Shown: in pieces, positions 1-6,029 of the stretch
Layout: each line of letters begins with the position of its first letter
How positions within the stretch are numbered: the first letter of the stretch is position 1
From: Ruminococcus flavefaciens
GTDB lineage: Bacteria > Bacillota > Clostridia > Oscillospirales > Ruminococcaceae
Direction of reading: 5' to 3'
DNA: 12,124 bases
NCBI GenBank assembly: GCA_902792495.1
Contig: CADBAC010000024.1
Span: forward strand, 1 to 12,124
Position numbers and translations under genes: made by a program
Notes under the pieces: model-generated
Database searches by the model: none
Told to the model about the DNA's origin: nothing
The model's input: only the letters and a program-made list of their open reading frames with translations

Positions 1-58
1 TTTCAAGTGCGCCCTATAATGGGCAAAAATTCTATTAAAAGTCTTTGGAAAGGGGGTA

Positions 59-95
59 CGGGGGAAGAACCTTTCCTCAGAAAGGTTTTCACCCG
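59..95. repeat. Imperfect intergenic palindrome (hairpin)
   Basis: The arms 59-75 and 80-95 are complementary apart from one bulged base and one mismatch, around the loop CTCA. The inner eight pairs (AACCTTTC/GAAAGGTT) are perfect. It lies about 50 bases beyond the stop of the leftward TetR gene, so it may end or protect that transcript, but no T-run follows the stem on the minus strand. From memory it resembles G-rich intergenic palindromes that recur in Ruminococcaceae genomes; I cannot check copy number here. No gene is visible in 1-145. Confidence 0.55.
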
Positions 96-145
96 ATAAA
101 TGCGTATAAAGCTGCTGTATGAGTACCACGGTTAAGTGCGCTTTT

Positions 146-751
146 TTATACGTCCTTATGTCGGTCGATGATAAGTTTTATTGAGTCGTAGAGGTGAGGT
201 TTCAGTTCGCTTATCGGGCATGGATCCTCGTAAAGAATTGCCGAATAGCAGGTGGCTGACACAAGCTCGATTATCATGAAAAGCATTATTTCGGGGTCCT
301 TGAACTGATAAGGTGCTTCCGAAAGCATACGATAATACACATCCGAGAAGTTCACATCCTCATCGGATGTGGGGGATGTAAGGGCTGTTTTGAATATTCC
401 CCAGCTGAGATTCTTGGAAATAAATGTAAGAAGCGACTGGTTTGCGTTAAGCTGATTTATGATATTATCTACTATTTTGATGATCTTGTCCTCGAAGCTG
501 AGGTCATCGGAATTATTGCCGAGGGCATCCACAGCGTTTCTGAAAAGCTGGCTGGATTTATGGGATATGAGCCTGTTGCGGATATCGTATTTATCCTTGA
601 AATACAGGTAAAAAGTGCCCTTTGCAACACCTGCCTGATTTACGATATCAGTGATAGATGTTTTACTGAAGCCCTTTGTGGTAAAGAAATCGAAAGCTGT
701 CTTCAGCAGGGTATTCTCTTTGATCTTTTTGTTTACGTCAACTTTTCCCAT
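146..751 (-). CDS. TetR/AcrR-family transcriptional repressor
   Basis: A 201-residue DNA-binding regulator, a usual TetR length. Residues 13-57 form the N-terminal helix-turn-helix domain, with the family pattern TSITDIVNQAGVAKGTFYLY at 31-50 followed by FKDKYDI. Residues 60-201 are the helical ligand-binding and dimer domain, whose ligand cannot be read from sequence. I start it at the ATG at 751 because GGAG lies 7 bases upstream; a start at 832 would extend the frame by 27 residues but falls inside the gene's own -10 box and cannot be in the transcript. It is divergent from the MMPL exporter, and four repeated 13-bp palindromes lie between them, so it most likely represses that operon. Seen: HTH, start, sites. 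Inferred: the target and the release of repression by a pump substrate. Confidence 0.93.
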   Translation of the reverse strand: MGKVDVNKKIKENTLLKTAFDFFTTKGFSKTSITDIVNQAGVAKGTFYLYFKDKYDIRNRLISHKSSQLFRNAVDALGNNSDDLSFEDKIIKIVDNIINQLNANQSLLTFISKNLSWGIFKTALTSPTSDEDVNFSDVYYRMLSEAPYQFKDPEIMLFMIIELVSATCYSAILYEDPCPISELKPHLYDSIKLIIDRHKDV

Positions 752-770
752 TTTATTCTCCTTGTAGCGG

Positions 771-788
771 AAAGTCAAAAATGACTTT
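771..788. promoter_or_regulatory. Perfect inverted repeat in the tetR leader
   Basis: AAAGTCA (771-777) and TGACTTT (782-788) are exact reverse complements around AAAA. The repeat lies in the untranslated leader of the TetR mRNA, just upstream of its ribosome binding site (GGAG, 759-762). It could be an operator for autoregulation or a 7-bp RNA hairpin (AAAGUCA-UUUU-UGACUUU). The half-site orientation is opposite to the four TGACCA/TGGTCA sites, so the same protein need not bind it. Confidence 0.45.
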
Positions 789-830
789 TTTATTCTGAAC
801 GGTGAATGATGATAAAGAGTGCTTTTTCTC

Positions 831-859
831 ATTATAACTCAGAAAACGTCGTATGTCAA
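831..859 (-). promoter_or_regulatory. Consensus sigma-A promoter for the tetR gene
   Basis: On the minus strand TTGACA (859-854) is followed after exactly 17 bases by TATAAT (836-831). Both boxes match the consensus fully. Transcription should start near 824, giving a leader of about 73 bases before the ATG at 751. Confidence 0.85.
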
Positions 860-870
860 GCGTTAAAAAA

Positions 871-883
871 TGACCAATGATTA
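871..883. promoter_or_regulatory. Putative TetR operator A
   Basis: TGACCAATGATTA is one of four 13-bp sites of the form TGACCA-N-TGGTCA. The left half is perfect; the right half matches at 4 of 6 positions. It is 11 bases upstream of the tetR -35 box and is the copy best placed to affect tetR transcription. Confidence 0.5.
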
Positions 884-924
884 AGATTTCGGTATCTGAA
901 AATTGTGCAGGTCTACAAAAATTA

Positions 925-937
925 TGACCAATCGTCA
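925..937. promoter_or_regulatory. Putative TetR operator B
   Basis: TGACCAATCGTCA has a perfect left half and 5 of 6 matches in the right half, and is flanked by A/T on both sides like the other copies. It lies upstream of the rightward -35 box, with its centre 32 bp (about three helical turns) from operator C, so dimers on B and C could sit on the same face. Confidence 0.6.
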
Positions 938-955
938 TTTTTAAGCTTTTTGGAG

Positions 956-984
956 TTGACTGCTGGTCATTTTTGTAATATACT
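956..984 (+). promoter_or_regulatory. Sigma-A promoter for the MMPL operon
   Basis: TTGACT (956-961), a 17-base spacer and TATACT (979-984), each one base from consensus. The expected start is near 991, about 47 bases before the ATG at 1038. Operator C overlaps the -35 box and operator D covers roughly +12 to +24, the usual layout for repression. Confidence 0.8.
957..969. promoter_or_regulatory. Putative TetR operator C over the -35 box
   Basis: TGACTGCTGGTCA has a perfect right half TGGTCA, with left half TGACTG matching at 4 of 6. Its first five bases are part of the -35 hexamer of the MMPL promoter, so a bound dimer would block RNA polymerase. Confidence 0.65.
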
Positions 985-1001
985 GAAGTTGTAATAAAAA
1001 A

Positions 1002-1014
1002 TGAACACTGGTCA
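1002..1014. promoter_or_regulatory. Putative TetR operator D after the start point
   Basis: TGAACACTGGTCA has a perfect right half and 5 of 6 matches in the left. It lies between the predicted transcription start and the MMPL ribosome binding site, preceded by an A-run and followed by TTTATA, as at the other sites. Confidence 0.65.
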
Positions 1015-1037
1015 TTTATATATGAAAGGATGATACT

Positions 1038-3143
1038 ATGCTGAAATTAGGTGAATGGATAGCACGGCACAGAGTTCTCATACTTATTATAGGTGTACTT
1101 CTTCTGATACCGTCTGCTTTCGGATTTCTTCACACCCGTGTAAATTACGATATACTCTCCTATCTGCCAAAGGATATCAACACTATGGTGGGTCAGGATA
1201 TACTCAAGGATGACTTCGGTCAGGGAGGCTTCTCCCTTGTTATGGTGGAGGGCATGAGCGATAAGGAAGTCGCCGCAACTGCCGACAAAATAGCCGATAT
1301 CGACCACGTTTCAAACGTTGTCTGCTATCAGTCGCTTACCGACTGCACCATACCAAAGGAGATCCTCCCTCAGAAAGTCTACGACTTCTTCAACAAAGAT
1401 GATACTACAATGATGGCGGTATTCTTCGATGATACCACTTCCGCAGACGGCACTCTTGATGCCGTTGAGGAGATGAGGGCGGTTACCTCAAAGCAGTGCT
1501 TCATAAGCGGTATGTCAGCCATTACTCTTGATATGAAAAAGCTGACACAGAGCGAAACTCTCATATATGCCGCAATTGCATCAGTGCTTACAAGTATCGT
1601 GCTTCTCCTTGCTATGGATTCTTTCCTCATCCCTGTATTCTTCATGCTGAGCATAGGTTTCGCCATTGCCTGGAACCTTGGAACAAATATGCTTCTCGGT
1701 GAGATATCCTTCATTACTCAGGCACTGGCGCTTGTGCTTCAGCTGGGAGTTACCATGGATTACTCCATATTCCTCTGGCACAGCTACAAGGAACAGCTCA
1801 CATATTATCCCGATGACAAGAACAAGGCTATGGCTCAGGCAATTGCCAACACCGTTACCTCAGTCGTGGGAAGTTCATTCACAACAGTTGCAGGCTTCCT
1901 TGCAATGTGCTTCATGACGTTCACACTTGGTCTTGACCTGGGAATCGTAATGGCAAAGGGCGTTGTATGCGGAGTTATCTCCTGCGTAACGATCCTTCCT
2001 GCGCTTATCCTTGTATTCGACAAGGCGATAGCAAAGACCTCGCACAAGGACCTTATGCCGCAGTTCGGCAGAATTTCCTCATTTATAGTGAAACATTCAT
2101 GGATGTTCCTCATAGGAGCGATAGTTCTTCTCATTCCTGCCGCATACGGCAACAGCAACTACGGCGTTTACTACAAGCTGGACAGCACTCTCCCGAAAGA
2201 ACTTGACAGCGTTGTTGCGAATACAAAGCTTTCGGAAGAATATAACATGAACAGCACTCACATCCTTATGATAGATTCAGACCTCAGCGCCAAGGAGGCA
2301 CACAAGCTGACAAGCGAAATGGAAAAAGTGGACGGAGTTAAATTCGCATTGGGCTTCAATTCACTGGTTGGCTCGGCAATCCCCGAAGAGGTCATCCCCG
2401 ATTCCGTAAAGGAAGTCCTCAAGAGTGACGAATGGCAGATAATGCTCATAGGCTCTGAATACGAAGTCGCTTCCGACGAGGTAAACGAACAGGTGGCAAA
2501 GCTGAATGACATAGCTGAAAAGTACGACGATGACGCAATGCTCATAGGCGAAGCTCCTGCAACAAAGGATCTTATCGAGATTACAGACAAGGATTTCAAG
2601 GTAGTCAACTTCCTTTCAATAGCCGCAATATTCCTTATCATAGCCTTCACATTCAAGTCGGTATCACTTCCGATAATACTTGTCTCGGTCATAGAGCTTG
2701 CTATAATGATAAACCTTGGAATATCCTGCTTCACAGGCACAAGGCTCTCATTTATCGCTCCTATAGTAATAGGCACGATACAGCTTGGCGCAACAGTTGA
2801 CTATGCGATACTAATGACGACACGTTACCGCACAGAGCGCAGCAGCGGCAAGGACAAAAAGGAATCCGTGGGCATAGCGCTGAGCACATCCATAAAGTCG
2901 GTCATCACATCGGCTCTGGGCTTCTTTGCAGCAACAGTTGGAGTTGCGCTTTATTCCGATATCGGACTTATCTCGGAGCTGTGTATGCTTCTGGCAAGAG
3001 GTGCGCTTATTTCCATGGGAATAGTTGTAACAGTTCTGCCGTCAATGTTCATGCTTCTTGACAATGTCATATGCAAAACCAGTGCAGGCTTTGGTCAGGA
3101 CAGAGAAAAGAATCACAAACTCAGACTTGGATTTCTACATTAA
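1038..3143 (+). CDS. MMPL/RND-superfamily membrane exporter
   Basis: A 701-residue polytopic protein with the duplicated RND layout. A single membrane helix (12-30) precedes an outside domain (about 31-172), then helices 2-6 (175-327); helix 7 (352-370) precedes a second outside domain (371-520), then helices 8-12 (522-675). Each half carries the GxxxDY motif in its fourth helix: GVTMDY with D241-Y242 and GATVDY with D588-Y589. In RND proteins such as MmpL3 the matching Asp-Tyr pairs relay protons, so this is probably a proton-driven exporter of a lipid or hydrophobic compound; the substrate is unknown. AAAGGA lies 9 bases before the ATG. The next gene starts 59 bases after the stop with no terminator between, so the two should share one mRNA under TetR control. 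Family is sure, cargo is not. Confidence 0.93.
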   Translation: MLKLGEWIARHRVLILIIGVLLLIPSAFGFLHTRVNYDILSYLPKDINTMVGQDILKDDFGQGGFSLVMVEGMSDKEVAATADKIADIDHVSNVVCYQSLTDCTIPKEILPQKVYDFFNKDDTTMMAVFFDDTTSADGTLDAVEEMRAVTSKQCFISGMSAITLDMKKLTQSETLIYAAIASVLTSIVLLLAMDSFLIPVFFMLSIGFAIAWNLGTNMLLGEISFITQALALVLQLGVTMDYSIFLWHSYKEQLTYYPDDKNKAMAQAIANTVTSVVGSSFTTVAGFLAMCFMTFTLGLDLGIVMAKGVVCGVISCVTILPALILVFDKAIAKTSHKDLMPQFGRISSFIVKHSWMFLIGAIVLLIPAAYGNSNYGVYYKLDSTLPKELDSVVANTKLSEEYNMNSTHILMIDSDLSAKEAHKLTSEMEKVDGVKFALGFNSLVGSAIPEEVIPDSVKEVLKSDEWQIMLIGSEYEVASDEVNEQVAKLNDIAEKYDDDAMLIGEAPATKDLIEITDKDFKVVNFLSIAAIFLIIAFTFKSVSLPIILVSVIELAIMINLGISCFTGTRLSFIAPIVIGTIQLGATVDYAILMTTRYRTERSSGKDKKESVGIALSTSIKSVITSALGFFAATVGVALYSDIGLISELCMLLARGALISMGIVVTVLPSMFMLLDNVICKTSAGFGQDREKNHKLRLGFLH

Positions 3144-3202
3144 CACCGGCTTGTCCGACGAAAAAACGAACTGTTTCTGATTGATAGAAAGGAAGTATCA
3201 TT

Positions 3203-5920
3203 ATGAAAACATATAATAAAGTCATCGCAGGCGCACTTGCTGTCCTCTTTTCGGCAGGCGCTACAGGTTCGATAGCATATGCAAATAACAGCGGCGAAAA
3301 GAAATTAGCCGAAACCGAAACAGAAGAAGCAGGCTCAGACAGCGAGGAAAGCCGCAAGTCAAACGGTCAGTCCGCTTTCAAGGATGAGACTGTGTACGTA
3401 CTCTGCAACAGCGATTCATCGGTGAAAAACGTAGTCGTAAGCGACTGGCTGAAAAATGCTCCCGCACTCAGCGACCTTGCGGATATATCCTCTCTCAGCA
3501 ACATTGAAAACGTCAAGGGCTGGGAGGACTTCACAGCTGACGGCGAGAAGCTGAAATGGTCCGCTGACGGAAACGATATCTACTACAAGGGTACTTCAGA
3601 CAAAGAACTCCCCGTAGGCGTAACTATCAGCTATTATCTGGACGGCAAAAAGGTCGCTCCCGAGGATATCAAGGGCAAAAGCGGTCATCTTGTCATACGC
3701 TGGGACTACACAAACAATCAGCGTGTTGTGACAGAAGTCGGCGGCGAAAAGAAGGAGATATGCGTGCCTTTCATGGCAGCAAGTGCGGCAGTCCTCAGCA
3801 CAGACAAATTCGTTAATGTTGAAGTGACGAACGGCAAGGTGATCTCAGACGGCGAAAAGCTTATCGTTGCAGGCATGGCTTTCCCCGGACTTAATGACAG
3901 TCTGGGACTTGAAGATGTGGAAGGCCTTGATGTTGATATCCCCGAAAGCTTTCAGGTCGAGGCAGATGTGACAGATTTCGACATGGCTTCATCTGTTACA
4001 GTGGTTTCAAACGACATCTTCTCGCAGTTAGACATTGACGGTACAACTTCATTCGATGAGTTAAAGGATAAGCTTGGACAGTTAAGCGAAGGCGCAGAAA
4101 AGCTGACGGACGGTACAGCCGCTCTCTATGACGGTATAAAGCAGCTTTCAGGCGGTTCGGGCGACCTGACCGACGGTATCGGCAAGCTTCTCAGCGGCTC
4201 AAATGAATTAAAGAGCGGTGCGGATCAGCTTTCAGACGGTTCAGTGAAGCTTGGCGACGGCGCTAAGACTCTCTCTGACGGTGCGGCAACTCTTGCAGAC
4301 GGTCTCAAAGACGCAAAGGACGGTTCATCCGCTCTGGCTTCGGGTGCGGCTCAGGCAAAGGACGGAGCAGCTTCTCTCAGCGACGGTGCAGCAAGTGCAA
4401 AGGACGGCTCTGCTCAGCTTAACGCAGGTCTGGGACAGCTTTCCGACGGCGCAAAGGCTCTTGGCGACGGTATCGACTCCGCAAAGGAAGGTTCCGATTC
4501 TCTCGCAGCAGGATTCACACAGGTACAAGGCGGTGCATCCGAACTCCAAAACGGCGCTGCACAGCTTACAGGCGGAGTTTCACAGCTGACGGACGGCAGC
4601 GCACAGGTGAAGAACGGATCGGCAGCTCTGGCAGAGGGAGCATCGGAACTCAGCAAAGGTGCGGCAGTTTTAAGCGGCTCGGCTAAACAGGTATCAGACG
4701 GCATAAGCTCAGTCAAGGGCGGAGCAGATCAGCTTGCAGTCGGCATTGATTCTGCAAAGACAGGCGCAGATCAGCTTGCAGAGGGCGCTTCACAGCTGAC
4801 AGCAGGTGCAGATCAGCTTTCACAGGGCATCGCTCAGGCAGGTGCTTCACTGGATACGACAATAGCCGCAAATGAACAGGCTCTTGCCGCATTGCAGGCA
4901 CTTTACGCTCAGTCACCTTCACAGGAACTGGCGGTAGCTGTCGGCACTTTACAGCAGACTATCGAAGGACAGAAGCAGATAGCTGCTTCAATGGCCGAAA
5001 ACGGACAGCTTTCCGCAGGCGCTCAGGCAGTAAAGGCAGGCTCACAGCAGCTTGACACAGGTCTCGGACAGCTCAGCGAAGGTCTCGGCAGTGCTCAGAC
5101 GGGTTCAGCTTCATTACAGCAGGGACTTGCTCAGCTTGACGAGGGCGGCAAGGCTCTGGCAGGCGGCGCAGAACAGCTTTCGGGTTCGTCTGTACAGCTT
5201 TCAAAGGGAGCCGCAGATCTCTCAACAGGTGCGGCCGCACTTGACGGAGGTATCGCATCTCTTGCAGACGGAAGCACTGCTCTCACAGGCGGACTTGATT
5301 CCCTTATCGCAGGCATAGATCAGCTTTCAGCAGGCAATATCAGCCTTAATGACGGACTGAAAAAACTTTCCGCAGGCGCAGTTGACCTCAGCGGCGGATT
5401 CGGTCAGGTCACAAACGGTGCAGCTGCTCTTGACAGCGGACTTGCACAGCTTAAAGACGGTTCATTCGCTCTCAGAGGCGGTATCGGTCAGCTTGCAGAG
5501 GGCGCAGGCGCACTTGACGGCGGTCTCTCACAGCTTCTCAGCGGCGGAAATCAGCTTTCGGGCGGAGCAAAAACTCTCTATGATTCCGTACTCACTCTCA
5601 GCGGCGGCGCAAAGAAGCTTTCCGACGGCGCAGGCGAACTGAATACAGGTATCGGCACTCTCGCAGACGGAAGCACAGCCCTTGTTGACGGTGTTGCACA
5701 GCTTGAAAGCGGTGCTAAGGAACTCAACAGCGGCATGATAAAGTTCAATGACGAGGGCATCTCAGTGCTGACAGGCGCAGTAAATGAGGATCTCCCTGAT
5801 ATTATAGACAGATTCAAGGCACTCCGTGACGCTTCAAAGTCATACAACAGCTACTCGGGAATCTCCGACGACATGAACGGAAGCGTAAAGTTCATCTATA
5901 TGTTCGACGGTACTGACTAA
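3203..5920 (+). CDS. Secreted Leu-x-x-Gly heptad-repeat protein (YhgE/Pip-related)
   Basis: A 905-residue exported protein of unknown function. Residues 1-27 look like a signal peptide with a possible cut after AYA (25-27). Acidic residues 35-50 lead to a conserved-looking domain (about 60-275) beginning ETVYVLCNSD, of a kind seen before heptad regions in clostridial YhgE/Pip-type proteins. Residues 294-844 are LxxGxxx heptads: 36 with glycine every seventh residue from 297 to 542, a repeat-free segment to about 602 with an SPSQ turn (571-574), then 35 more from 606 to 844. The tail (845-905) has no membrane helix, although many YhgE/Pip proteins end in several. AAAGGAAG precedes the ATG. Sharing an operon with the MMPL pump suggests an outside partner or stalk for it. 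Leucines are often replaced by Ala or Val (for example AKDG at 371, 385 and 399). Confidence 0.85.
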   Translation: MKTYNKVIAGALAVLFSAGATGSIAYANNSGEKKLAETETEEAGSDSEESRKSNGQSAFKDETVYVLCNSDSSVKNVVVSDWLKNAPALSDLADISSLSNIENVKGWEDFTADGEKLKWSADGNDIYYKGTSDKELPVGVTISYYLDGKKVAPEDIKGKSGHLVIRWDYTNNQRVVTEVGGEKKEICVPFMAASAAVLSTDKFVNVEVTNGKVISDGEKLIVAGMAFPGLNDSLGLEDVEGLDVDIPESFQVEADVTDFDMASSVTVVSNDIFSQLDIDGTTSFDELKDKLGQLSEGAEKLTDGTAALYDGIKQLSGGSGDLTDGIGKLLSGSNELKSGADQLSDGSVKLGDGAKTLSDGAATLADGLKDAKDGSSALASGAAQAKDGAASLSDGAASAKDGSAQLNAGLGQLSDGAKALGDGIDSAKEGSDSLAAGFTQVQGGASELQNGAAQLTGGVSQLTDGSAQVKNGSAALAEGASELSKGAAVLSGSAKQVSDGISSVKGGADQLAVGIDSAKTGADQLAEGASQLTAGADQLSQGIAQAGASLDTTIAANEQALAALQALYAQSPSQELAVAVGTLQQTIEGQKQIAASMAENGQLSAGAQAVKAGSQQLDTGLGQLSEGLGSAQTGSASLQQGLAQLDEGGKALAGGAEQLSGSSVQLSKGAADLSTGAAALDGGIASLADGSTALTGGLDSLIAGIDQLSAGNISLNDGLKKLSAGAVDLSGGFGQVTNGAAALDSGLAQLKDGSFALRGGIGQLAEGAGALDGGLSQLLSGGNQLSGGAKTLYDSVLTLSGGAKKLSDGAGELNTGIGTLADGSTALVDGVAQLESGAKELNSGMIKFNDEGISVLTGAVNEDLPDIIDRFKALRDASKSYNSYSGISDDMNGSVKFIYMFDGTD
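4082..5734 (+). repeat. 21-bp periodic coding repeat (71 heptads in two arms)
   Basis: This part of the heptad gene is built from 21-base units encoding LxxGxxx. Arm one is 4082-4828 (36 units), the repeat-free turn segment is 4829-5008, and arm two is 5009-5734 (35 units). The units have diverged in DNA sequence, but the glycine spacing never slips within an arm; only residues 493, 662 and 795 have serine in place of glycine. Near-identical stretches such as the GCAGATCAGCTT blocks around 4725-4815 could allow recombination between units. Confidence 0.85.
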
Positions 5921-5950
5921 GCTATCCCCAACCAATAATATATATAGCCG

Positions 5951-5981
5951 AAAGGCACTCACTTGACCGTGGGTGCCTTTT
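5951..5981 (+). terminator. Hairpin terminator candidate after the MMPL/heptad operon
   Basis: AAAGGCACTCAC (5951-5962) pairs with GTGGGTGCCTTT (5969-5980) through 12 pairs including one G-U, around the loop TTGACC. Only four Ts follow, three of them inside the stem, so termination may be partial and some transcription could continue into feoB. Confidence 0.6.
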
Positions 5982-6029
5982 GGTATATGCGCTTCGGGCC
6001 GTGCATAGAATGTGCGGAGGAGTGATATT

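Noticed and set aside
5..141. Direct repeat AAGTGCGC at 5-12 and 134-141 flanking the palindrome, as from a small mobile element
   Set aside because: An 8-bp match in 145 bases is not rare, and the segment between has no terminal inverted repeats.
753..938. Minus-strand 61-codon frame over the tetR/MMPL control region
   Set aside because: It overlaps the promoter and operators, has no ribosome binding site and resembles no known protein.
4082..5734. CRISPR-like or satellite DNA reading of the periodic region
   Set aside because: The period is 21 bp, diverged and fully in frame, with no conserved repeat/spacer structure. It is a protein-coding heptad repeat.
4251..5847. Several 60-110 codon frames on both strands inside the heptad gene
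   Set aside because: They arise because the 21-bp period keeps other frames open. None has a start signal, and the main frame has an exact protein-level period.
5963..6011. Possible feoB promoter (TTGACC in the terminator loop, or TAGAAT at 6006-6011)
   Set aside because: Spacings are 15 or 20 bases or the -35 box is poor, so no convincing promoter or Fur site can be named in this gap.
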